DNA of 16,310 nucleotides from Actinobacteria bacterium UBA2236 (GTDB taxonomy: Bacteria > Actinomycetota > Actinomycetes > Nanopelagicales > Nanopelagicaceae): contig DDYK01000053.1 of NCBI GenBank assembly GCA_002347935.1, positions 287 to 16,596 of the forward strand, read 5' to 3'. A model generated the notes under the pieces. That model was not told where the DNA came from and made no database searches. It was given only the letters and a program-made list of their open reading frames with translations. Each line of letters opens with the position of its first letter. The stretch's first letter is position 1. Below are positions 7,541 to 14,319 of this stretch, one piece after another. The position numbers and the translations under genes are program-made.

Positions 7541-7546
7541 TAGACT
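7541..7546 (+). promoter_or_regulatory. -10 element of the TsaC-like gene, leaderless
   Basis: TAGACT (TAnnnT) ends 7 nt before ATG 7554, exactly where a leaderless transcript would place its -10 box. There is no ribosome site before this ATG. A -35 match at the expected place (about 7518-7523) is weak. The promoter faces away from that of the ATP-grasp gene and interleaves with it within 64 bp. Confidence 0.55.
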
Positions 7547-7553
7547 AAAGTTT

Positions 7554-8222
7554 ATGGAAATCATTAGGGAAGATTTAGAGAGTGCATCGGCGCGAAGAAA
7601 AATCATAAATCAGCTCTCTCTTGCTCTATCTCAAGGATTGCTAATTATTGCTCCTATCGCACAAGGCTATGCCTATATCTGTGATGGCAGATCAAATTTT
7701 GCTGTCGGTCGGGTTAGGGAGATAAAAGGTTATGACTCCTCGGTACCGCTGGTGAATCTGGTCTATGGCCCAAAGCAGATAGAGCAATATTGTGATTCTT
7801 TAACATCTGAACAAATTAAACTTCTGCAAAAATTTGCACTGGGGCCACTTGTTATCGAGCGTGAATCCCAAGCTCAACTTAGATTCTCTTTTGGTTCACG
7901 AGTACTACCCGATAAATTATTGTTCGCACAAGCAAGCAATCCAATAATGAAGTCACTTTGCAGGAAAGTTGGTCCTCTAGCGTTTTCACCACTGATGACA
8001 AATTCGGGAGAAGAAAGACATATCCTCACCGATTTGACTACGCTCCCAGAAGAATCCGCTCAGAACGCTTCTTTTTTTCTTCACGTAAATCAAGACTCGT
8101 GGTCAAAAGCCAAATCAACTCTGATTGCAATGCGTGGAGTTGAGGTGGTAATTCGCAAGATCGGAGATATCACAGAGTCTTCAATTCGAGAGATTGTCCC
8201 TCGAGCAAAGGTTGAGCTCTAA
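7554..8222 (+). CDS. TsaC/Sua5/YrdC-domain protein, degenerate active site
   Basis: This is a 222-aa protein matching the length and order of TsaC (threonylcarbamoyl-AMP synthase, a step of tRNA t6A formation). Segments align well by eye with E. coli TsaC: a basic/helical start, GLLIIAPIAQGYAY at the first strand (28-41), VREIKG (54-59), LGPLVIE (96-102), and SNPIMKSLCRKVGPLAFSPL (128-147) then MTNSGEE. The key catalytic motifs are altered: the PTxTVYGLG strand lacks its Pro-Thr pair, the K-x-R motif reads K-G-Y, and TSANxSG reads SPLMTNSG. It may be a paralogue with a new substrate, an RNA-binding relic or a regulator. ATG 7554 was chosen over an in-frame ATG at 7428 because of the -10 box directly upstream and because the longer form would lie antisense over the ATP-grasp gene. 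It converges with the catabolic operon; the 41-bp gap (8223-8263) shows no terminator. Confidence 0.72.
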   Translation: MEIIREDLESASARRKIINQLSLALSQGLLIIAPIAQGYAYICDGRSNFAVGRVREIKGYDSSVPLVNLVYGPKQIEQYCDSLTSEQIKLLQKFALGPLVIERESQAQLRFSFGSRVLPDKLLFAQASNPIMKSLCRKVGPLAFSPLMTNSGEERHILTDLTTLPEESAQNASFFLHVNQDSWSKAKSTLIAMRGVEVVIRKIGDITESSIREIVPRAKVEL

Positions 8223-8263
8223 TTAATTAATCTCCACCAGGCAAAATCCCTATCGGTAAATCT

Positions 8264-9271
8264 TCAATTACCTGAAGAAAATGCTGCATCAAATGATGCT
8301 TTGGGTGGTTCGATTGCGCACATTCTTCTGATGAATTCGAGCGACTCTGGGCCGCCAATCAGGCGATCCATTCCGGCATCTTCCCATTCCACAGATATTG
8401 GTCCGTCATAGCCAATGGCGTTGAGCATTCGGAAGCATGCTTCCCAAGGCACATCCCCATGACCCACAGAAACAAAGTCCCAACCCCGCCGAGGATCCGC
8501 CCATGGCAGATGAGAACCTAACCGACCATTGCGACCATTGAGTTGTTTCTTCGACTCCTTGCAATCAACATGATAGATACGGTCCTTAAAATCCCATAAG
8601 AATCCGACCGGGTCTAGGTCCTGCCAGATGAAATGGCTAGGATCAAAATTGAGACCGAAAGCTGGGCGATGATTGATTGCCTCTAAAGTTCGAACGGTAG
8701 TCCAATAGTCATAAGCGATTTCAGAGGGATGTACTTCGTGTGCGAACCTGACACCAACCTCATCAAATACATCAAGAATTGGATTCCATCGATCAGCAAA
8801 ATCCTTGTATCCCGCATCTACCATGGAAGTTGGCACTGGCGGGAACATGGCAACTGTATGCCAGATTGAAGATCCAGTGAAACCAATTACAACTTTGACG
8901 CCTAGCTTTGCTGCAGCTCGTGCTGTGTCTTTCATTTCTTCTGCACAACGTCGGCGTACACCCTCGGGATCTCCATCACCCCACAGGCGCGAAGGCAAGA
9001 TGCCTTTATGGCGTTCGTCAATCGGGTGATCGCAAACTGCCTGGCCAACAAGATGATTAGAAATTGCGAAAACTTTAAGATTGTATTTCTTTAGAATCGC
9101 ATGGCGACCTTCAATATAACCAGGTTCGTTGATCGCACGATTAACTTCAAAATGATCACCCCAACATGCGATCTCAAGACCGTCATAGCCCCAAGAGGAG
9201 GCGAGGCGGCACATTTCTTCAAAAGGCAAATCTGCCCATTGACCGGTGAATAGTGTTACTGGACGTGGCAT
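8264..9271 (-). CDS. Sugar phosphate isomerase/epimerase (xylose isomerase-like TIM barrel)
   Basis: This 335-aa member of the AP-endonuclease-2/xylose-isomerase-like superfamily (IolE/Hyi type) interconverts or dehydrates keto-sugars or cyclitol ketones using a divalent metal. Likely metal ligands in the usual order are Glu179 (FAHEVHPSE), Asp210 with His213 (NFDPSHF), His234 (YHVDCKE) and Glu295 or Glu297 (SVEWEDAGMDR). The N-terminal strand GYDGLEIACWGDHF is typical. It is the last gene of the leftward operon, starts 11 nt after the dehydrogenase stop behind a strong AAAGGAG site, and is probably that enzyme's partner. It has no close likeness to the second epimerase of the operon. Family certain, reaction unknown. 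Confidence 0.9.
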   Translation of the reverse strand: MPRPVTLFTGQWADLPFEEMCRLASSWGYDGLEIACWGDHFEVNRAINEPGYIEGRHAILKKYNLKVFAISNHLVGQAVCDHPIDERHKGILPSRLWGDGDPEGVRRRCAEEMKDTARAAAKLGVKVVIGFTGSSIWHTVAMFPPVPTSMVDAGYKDFADRWNPILDVFDEVGVRFAHEVHPSEIAYDYWTTVRTLEAINHRPAFGLNFDPSHFIWQDLDPVGFLWDFKDRIYHVDCKESKKQLNGRNGRLGSHLPWADPRRGWDFVSVGHGDVPWEACFRMLNAIGYDGPISVEWEDAGMDRLIGGPESLEFIRRMCAIEPPKASFDAAFSSGN

Positions 9272-9282
9272 TGCTGGCTCCT

Positions 9283-10449
9283 TTATTTGACTTGCGTTAA
9301 TAGGGAATTGTTTCCTGCGCTTACTGCGACTGCATCCAAGACTCGTTGCACATAAAGTCCATCATCAAACGAAGGTGATGGATTGCTCCCATTCTTGATA
9401 GCGAGAAGAAAATCATAAATCTCATGGGTAAAGGTATGTTCATATCCGATGATGTGACCTGGCGGCCACCAGGCAGCTATATACGGCTGAGCACCATCGG
9501 TTGTAAGGATCTTTCTAAATCCTGCCTCTGCGGATGGGTCTGTATGATCGTGATACAGAAGTTCATTCATATCTTCGAAGTTGAAATAGATGCTTCCCTT
9601 TGAGCCATTGACTTCAATAGACATGGCATTCTTTCGTCCTGCTGCAAATCGTGTTGCTTCAAAAGTGCCGATTGCGCCGTTTTCAAAATTGGCTGTAAAT
9701 ACCGCTGTGTCATCAACGGTTACCGTTCCTCGTCCTAAGGAGGCTCCAGCGGTTAATCCGGTGTAAGTGCCGGGCAGTGGGCGTTCTTTAATAAAGGTCT
9801 TTAGTTGCCCACTGACTGAAGTTATTTTTGAACTCGTTAGGAAGTATGAGGCATCGATGATGTGAGCTGCAATATCACCGAGAGCTCCCGAACCCGCAAC
9901 CTTCTTATCTAGTCGCCACACAAGTGGGAACTCAGGATCGATAATCCAATCTTGAAGGTAATTTGCACGAACATGATAAAGCGTGCCAAGTTTTCCACTA
10001 TCGATGAATTGTTTTGCTACAGCCAAAGCTGGGACACGACGATAATTGAATGCAACCATCGACTTTACTGATTTCTTGGAAGCATCCCTTGCCGCCTCTG
10101 CCATAGCTGTAGCTTCGGAAACGTTATTCGCCAATGGTTTTTCACAAATTACATGCTTGCCTGCGCGCAGTGCTGCAATTGCAATCTCCTCATGGGTATC
10201 ACCAGCAGTGCAAATATCTACTATGTCAATATCTTTTCTTGAGATTGCGCTCTGCCAATCAGTTACTGCTTCATTCCACCCAAATGTGACTCGCGCATTT
10301 TCAAGCGCTTCCTTACTTCGACCACATATCACTGCCATCTCAATCTGAGGCGCATCCGGAAAGAAGCGATTAACGTTTCGCCATGCATTAGAGTGCACCT
10401 TGCCCATAAACCCATAACCAATCATTGCTACCCGGAGTTTTTGAAACAT
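9283..10449 (-). CDS. Gfo/Idh/MocA-family NAD(P)-dependent oxidoreductase
   Basis: This 388-aa cytoplasmic dehydrogenase oxidises a hydroxyl of a sugar or cyclitol. The N-terminal Rossmann fold carries GYGFMG (11-16), followed by VDICTAGDTHEEIAI and the family signature CEKPLA (102-107) with catalytic Lys104. The substrate domain has QDWIIDPEFPLVWRLDK (166-182) and GSGALGDIAAHIIDASYF, giving Asp192 and His196 at the usual acid/base positions. Length suits the inositol/UDP-sugar dehydrogenase-like branch. The ATG lies 6 nt after the GntR stop with AGGTAAG before it, so it is read in the same transcript. In many operons such a gene pairs with a xylose-isomerase-like gene, as here. Cofactor choice and substrate cannot be read from sequence by eye. 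Confidence 0.93.
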   Translation of the reverse strand: MFQKLRVAMIGYGFMGKVHSNAWRNVNRFFPDAPQIEMAVICGRSKEALENARVTFGWNEAVTDWQSAISRKDIDIVDICTAGDTHEEIAIAALRAGKHVICEKPLANNVSEATAMAEAARDASKKSVKSMVAFNYRRVPALAVAKQFIDSGKLGTLYHVRANYLQDWIIDPEFPLVWRLDKKVAGSGALGDIAAHIIDASYFLTSSKITSVSGQLKTFIKERPLPGTYTGLTAGASLGRGTVTVDDTAVFTANFENGAIGTFEATRFAAGRKNAMSIEVNGSKGSIYFNFEDMNELLYHDHTDPSAEAGFRKILTTDGAQPYIAAWWPPGHIIGYEHTFTHEIYDFLLAIKNGSNPSPSFDDGLYVQRVLDAVAVSAGNNSLLTQVK

Positions 10450-10455
10450 ATTTGC

Positions 10456-11172
10456 TTACCTGCCCTTCGCCCCAAAAAAAGGAGCCATTGATTCGACGAT
10501 TTCTTGCATATTTTGGCGTAAGTGAGATAGGTGATGTTCAACAGCTCTTCTAATTCTTTCTAAATCTTTTGCTATGACAGCATCAGAAATTTCAATGTGT
10601 TCTTGAGAACACGGCACCAAGTCACGAGCTCCAGAGGCTGAGCGCGCCCAGAATCTCTGGATGCGACGCCTGGTCAGACGTGAAACTTCAGCTATTAGAT
10701 CGTTATCAGCTGCTCTGATAATTGCTTCGTGAAACTTATTGTCATGTTTCATCCAATCATCTCGATTACCTAGATTTGCAGCTTTCATCATCTGCCTAGG
10801 TGATTGCCTAAGTGAAGCGGCGACCTCCTCATTAATGTTCTCGGAGGCGCGCTGAAATAGGTAGGAATCACATAAAGTCAATAGGTCAATCGCTTCATCA
10901 ACATCTTTGCTTGTCAGCATCGGCACGATAAATCGTCCCGCATCACCTCGCTGCACTAATCCTTCAGACTCGAGACGCATTAGAGCTTCACGAACTGGCG
11001 TTCGACTAATCCCCAACTCCATAGCTAATTTATTCTCAGAAATCTGAGAGTTGGTGGGAATTCGAAACGAGGTAATTGCAGCAAGCAACCACTCATAAGC
11101 ATCTTCACCTAGCGAATCAGTAGTTCGCAGTATCTGCTTAGTTGAACTATTCTTTGCGCTCATAATCTGCAT
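10456..11172 (-). CDS. GntR-family transcriptional regulator, FCD subfamily
   Basis: This 238-aa regulator has an N-terminal winged helix-turn-helix (about 24-85; SENKLAMELGISRTPVREAL, then RLESEGLV) and an all-helical FCD ligand domain (about 90-222). Asp144 and His148 (HDNKFHEAI), His192 (EHIEI) and His213, His214 or His217 (EHHLSHL) fit the FCD metal/carboxylate-ligand site. FCD proteins usually bind organic acids or sugar acids and release DNA. The start is the ATG 3 nt after the creatininase stop; an overlapping TTG at 11175 and an ATG at 11163 are alternatives. It is encoded inside the operon it most likely controls, where a TGTATACA palindrome overlies the promoter start (15834-15841). 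Autorepression with induction by a pathway intermediate is the likely mode. Confidence 0.92.
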   Translation of the reverse strand: MQIMSAKNSSTKQILRTTDSLGEDAYEWLLAAITSFRIPTNSQISENKLAMELGISRTPVREALMRLESEGLVQRGDAGRFIVPMLTSKDVDEAIDLLTLCDSYLFQRASENINEEVAASLRQSPRQMMKAANLGNRDDWMKHDNKFHEAIIRAADNDLIAEVSRLTRRRIQRFWARSASGARDLVPCSQEHIEISDAVIAKDLERIRRAVEHHLSHLRQNMQEIVESMAPFFGAKGR

Positions 11173-11175
11173 CAA

Positions 11176-12096
11176 TCAGACTCGATTGATAAACTCCCGA
11201 TTCTTTACATTTACTGGTACCGTCATCAACTCAAGCACACCCTTTGCAACATGCGTGCTATAACGATGGAATGCTTCTTCGCCTTTTGCCTTAGTCGCGC
11301 GCAACGGGTTGCCGATGATGCCGTTCTCGACGAACTCATGGTGATCCATGGGGAACTGGAAGTACTGGTATCCCTCAAACTCTACATCTGGCATACCATC
11401 GTTCTTGGAGAAAGTTTTGGGGAGAAAATCGGGAATATGTGCCCGAGTATTTACAGCTCTCTCCATCCGAACTAAATTCTCGTTCCATGCCATATCTTGT
11501 GAAGTTTCAAGTTCGCTCGAGTGCCAGCCCGGGGTTTCCTCTGGCGGGTTTTCCATTAAACCAGCCAGAACTCCGGTATACCGCTCCATGTAAGGCTTTA
11601 CAAAACCAATCAGGGCGTTAGTTTCGTAGCGAAGTTTACGAAGTACAGGATCGACAACCTTTATGTTAGAGCCGTGTCCATTTACGAAGATAATACGATT
11701 AAAACCGTGGTGAATTAAAGAGCGAGCGACGTCATACATCAATGCGTTTAACGTCTCAGCTCGCACCGTGATTGTTCCTCGACCTTGTCCAGCGCCATAC
11801 ATATGTTGCGGTGAGTAGCCAGTCCAAATTGGAGGAGTATGAAGAATTCCAATCTGCTCTGATACTCGGGCTGAGACCTCGATTGCAGTAATAGTGTCGG
11901 TATAGAGAGGCAGATGGGGGCCATGTTGTTCGGTGGATGCCATAGGAACTAGCACCACATCCTTGACGCTTAAGTACTCATTAATATCCACATATGAGAG
12001 ATCGCCCAAATTCCAAGAGCGGAACTTACTTCGAAACTCTTCATCACCGGTGGTGATATGAGGCACTTTGCGCGGCGGTGTGATGTAACTGGTCAT
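11176..12096 (-). CDS. Creatininase-family metal-dependent amidohydrolase
   Basis: This 306-aa creatininase-fold enzyme carries the metal motif STEQHGPHLPLYTDT (54-68: Glu56, His58, Asp67), GYSPQHM (93-99), NGHGSN (139-144; His141) and HSSELETSQ (192-200; Glu195). Creatininase itself uses a Glu two residues after the NGH histidine; here Ser143 is there, and Glu195 may replace it, as in other branches of the family. Members open lactams, lactones or amides, and as I recall a ring-opening inosose hydrolase of Thermotoga inositol catabolism (IolN) is of this type. A hydrolytic ring-opening or C-C cleavage role in this operon is therefore reasonable. A strong GAGGAGAT site precedes the ATG; the stop abuts the GntR start. 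Confidence 0.9.
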   Translation of the reverse strand: MTSYITPPRKVPHITTGDEEFRSKFRSWNLGDLSYVDINEYLSVKDVVLVPMASTEQHGPHLPLYTDTITAIEVSARVSEQIGILHTPPIWTGYSPQHMYGAGQGRGTITVRAETLNALMYDVARSLIHHGFNRIIFVNGHGSNIKVVDPVLRKLRYETNALIGFVKPYMERYTGVLAGLMENPPEETPGWHSSELETSQDMAWNENLVRMERAVNTRAHIPDFLPKTFSKNDGMPDVEFEGYQYFQFPMDHHEFVENGIIGNPLRATKAKGEEAFHRYSTHVAKGVLELMTVPVNVKNREFINRV

Positions 12097-12132
12097 GATA
12101 TCTCCTCTAAGTTATTGGTTTTCTTGACATTT

Positions 12133-13365
12133 TCACGCGACTTTGGACTTGATCAGGGATAGAAACTCTTCTGCGACAGCTACACCAAATTCAGGAGAGT
12201 TTGCATGCATCGCAAACCTATGTATCGGAATCCGTGAATCAAGCTTTGCTTTCATGGAACTTTCAAAGAGCGCATCAGCTTCTCGATCCCAGAAGACTCC
12301 CCCAGGTGTATTAGGAATCGAGAATCCTTCAGTCGGAATGGCGACTGCAATCGGGCCCCTGGAGGTATTTGCACACTCAGCGAAATACTCACCGATGCGA
12401 GACATTTCATCCTTGGTGCATCGAGCCAAGGCAAATTCCGGATTGTGATCGTAGATAGGTCGCTTCTTAATTTCATCTGATAACGAAGTTGTGTGATGCA
12501 CTGAAAAATCGACACAGGCCGGCACTAAAATTTGTGGAATTCCAAGCGGTCCCACTCTTTTCATGCGCCTAGGACCTCCGTAGTGGATTCCTCCAACCAG
12601 GGTTCCTACGATCTCTGATGGAGTGAAATCAATGACACCGACAAATTGTCCTGCTTCAGCCAGATCTTCCATAGCAGGGCCACCAACACCATTTGCGTGA
12701 AAAGTCACTACTTCAAATCCTGATTTCTCAAGCTCCTTTTGAAGTGCCATCACTGAAGTTGTGGTGTTGCCTAACATCGTAACAGCGATGTATTTGCTGC
12801 CCTCAGGTGGACGAGTCAGTTCATGACCGTGAGAAACTAACCCCGCCATTGCGGCAACTGCATTGTCATAGATGGTTTTAGAAATATGGTTGAGCCCTAA
12901 AATATCAATCACTGTGTGCATGACAAACATGTCACTAGTGCCTACTAGTGGGCCAAATTCGTGCCGGCCGGAAGCAATTGGTGATAGAACTAATTTAGGA
13001 ATCCCGATGGGTAGTTCCATTAAGGCTGCTGCTGACATAACCGAACCCTCGGCGCCACCAATCCCTATGGCGCCGAGCACCTTACCTGCATCCAATAACT
13101 CCTTAACTTTTGCCTTCACAAAACTTCTCATTTTCTCTACTGCGCGACCACGAGTTCCCGAGTTTCGTAGCTCTTGAATAGATAGCCCTCCAATAGCTGC
13201 AAGTTCTTCATGGCTGATGTCAGGCACAACCCCCAAAGGTTCACCCAAAATGCCTGTATCAATGACTGTAGTTCTGATCCCAAGTCTGTTTAATCCATCA
13301 CGAATATAGGCAGCTTCAGGACCCTTGGTATCCAGAGTCGCAATGATGAGAACGGATTTGGCCAC
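12133..13365 (-). CDS. Tm-1-like / UPF0261 family protein
   Basis: This 410-aa protein is of the UPF0261 (Tm-1-like ATP-binding) family, the group related to the N-terminal part of the tomato mosaic virus resistance protein Tm-1. Family blocks seen are IATLDTKGPEAAYIRD (8-23), GAIGIGGAEGSVMSA (98-112), TSDMFVMHTVIDILGLN (143-159), a glycine-rich FHANGVGGPAMEDLAE (222-237) and GTLVGGIHYGGPRRM. Length is usual for the bacterial form. No biochemical role is settled to my knowledge; bacterial copies often lie beside a PEP-hydrolase-like TIM-barrel gene (PF09370), which is missing here. The start is GTG 13365 without a clear ribosome site; a 9-bp inverted repeat spans the 24-nt gap from the epimerase gene. 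Its place in a sugar operon argues for a catabolic reaction on an intermediate. Confidence 0.88.
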   Translation of the reverse strand: MAKSVLIIATLDTKGPEAAYIRDGLNRLGIRTTVIDTGILGEPLGVVPDISHEELAAIGGLSIQELRNSGTRGRAVEKMRSFVKAKVKELLDAGKVLGAIGIGGAEGSVMSAAALMELPIGIPKLVLSPIASGRHEFGPLVGTSDMFVMHTVIDILGLNHISKTIYDNAVAAMAGLVSHGHELTRPPEGSKYIAVTMLGNTTTSVMALQKELEKSGFEVVTFHANGVGGPAMEDLAEAGQFVGVIDFTPSEIVGTLVGGIHYGGPRRMKRVGPLGIPQILVPACVDFSVHHTTSLSDEIKKRPIYDHNPEFALARCTKDEMSRIGEYFAECANTSRGPIAVAIPTEGFSIPNTPGGVFWDREADALFESSMKAKLDSRIPIHRFAMHANSPEFGVAVAEEFLSLIKSKVA

Positions 13366-13369
13366 AACA

Positions 13370-13399
13370 ATTAATCTACTTTTGTAGGTTTAGATTAAT
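13370..13399 (-). repeat. 9-bp inverted repeat across an operon gap
   Basis: ATTAATCTA (13370-13378) and TAGATTAAT (13391-13399) are perfect reverse complements with a 12-nt spacer. The repeat covers the stop codon of the epimerase gene and the region where the ribosome site of the UPF0261 gene should be. As RNA it could form an AT-rich hairpin affecting that GTG start; chance is possible in AT-rich sequence. Confidence 0.5.
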
Positions 13400-14289
13400 G
13401 GAAGTAGGGTTTTTGCATTCTCTTCAACCAACCAGTCATAGAACGACTCAGTTAGAATGCTGGAGCCGTGATCGATGATGAACTTGAGTTGCTCGGGAGA
13501 AATATCAACATTATCGAAGTTCGTTTCTAGTGCGTTCTTATAGTGATTGGCAGGAGTGCGATCAATTGGTGCAACAAACTCTGCCGTCAACGCTCCGTCA
13601 TAACCAATGCTTGAAAGAGTAGAAACTACCTTTTTCCAGTCATAATCACCATGTCCTGCTGGCATACGGTTGTTATCTGCAACATGGAAATCGACAAGTT
13701 TGCCCTTGGTTGAGCGAATTGCATCGTAGAGATCTGCCTCTTCAATGTTGATATGGAATGCATCAAGGCATACACCACAATTTGGTCCAGTAGCTTCGGC
13801 AAGCGCCAGAGCTTGCTCTGCGCGATTGATGAAGTAGGTTTCAAAGCGATTTAGCGGTTCGATTGCGAGCCTCACGCCAGCCTTTTCAGAGTGTTCATAA
13901 ATCTCTCGCATGCTTTCAACCGCCCACTTCCACTCTTCATCAGGAGTAGCGTCAGGAACAATCTTTCCAACTGTTGCAGGAACGATTGTCATTTCTTGAC
14001 CATCTAGTTCCTTGACCATTGTGATGCAATCTTTGGTGTACTTAACAGAGTCAGCGCGTTTCTTAGGATCTGCGGCAACAAGATTGCGTTCACCCAACAT
14101 CAAGGTCACAGAACCCCAGCACTTCATTCCATAATCGTCGAGTAATTTCTTGGTGTCTTTACTTCCGTTGAGACCATACTGTTCTGGTTCGCCACTTATT
14201 TCGATACTTTTATACCCATATTTTGCGAGACGAGCAACAGTTACCTTGAGTGGCTCGGCGCGCATCCAGTTGTGCATAGATAGATGCAT
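13390..14289 (-). CDS. Ketose 3-epimerase-like TIM-barrel protein (tagatose/psicose 3-epimerase family)
   Basis: This 299-aa protein closely follows the D-tagatose/D-psicose 3-epimerase pattern: Glu144 (AIEPLNRFET), Asp176 with His179 (CLDAFHINIEE), His202 (DFHVADNNRMPAGHGDYDW), Arg208 and Glu237 (TAEF). These line up in order and spacing with the metal and catalytic residues Glu152, Asp185, His188, His211, Arg217 and Glu246 of the Pseudomonas cichorii enzyme. It should use Mn or Mg to epimerise, at C3, a free ketose or keto-acid. Compared with that enzyme the first ligand sits about 8 residues earlier, so the N-terminal part is slightly shorter. It starts with a strong AAAGGAG site 30 nt after the FAD oxidase stop. 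Hydroxypyruvate-isomerase-like chemistry is the alternative. Confidence 0.9.
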   Translation of the reverse strand: MHLSMHNWMRAEPLKVTVARLAKYGYKSIEISGEPEQYGLNGSKDTKKLLDDYGMKCWGSVTLMLGERNLVAADPKKRADSVKYTKDCITMVKELDGQEMTIVPATVGKIVPDATPDEEWKWAVESMREIYEHSEKAGVRLAIEPLNRFETYFINRAEQALALAEATGPNCGVCLDAFHINIEEADLYDAIRSTKGKLVDFHVADNNRMPAGHGDYDWKKVVSTLSSIGYDGALTAEFVAPIDRTPANHYKNALETNFDNVDISPEQLKFIIDHGSSILTESFYDWLVEENAKTLLPLI

Positions 14290-14319
14290 GATTCTCCTTT
14301 CATAAAGAATCTTTGGTTT

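Noticed and set aside
7428..7553. Longer N-terminus for the TsaC-like protein from an in-frame ATG at 7428
   Set aside because: It would run antisense over the start of the ATP-grasp gene and past the -10 box at 7541-7546; the added residues do not resemble the family.
8264..10449. C-glycoside deglycosidase system (Gfo/Idh oxidase plus xylose-isomerase-like subunit)
   Set aside because: The small DUF6379-type partner subunit of these enzymes is not present anywhere in the window.
11173..11175. TTG as start of the GntR regulator
   Set aside because: An ATG follows immediately at 11172 and a further one at 11163; TTG adds one residue and has no better ribosome site.
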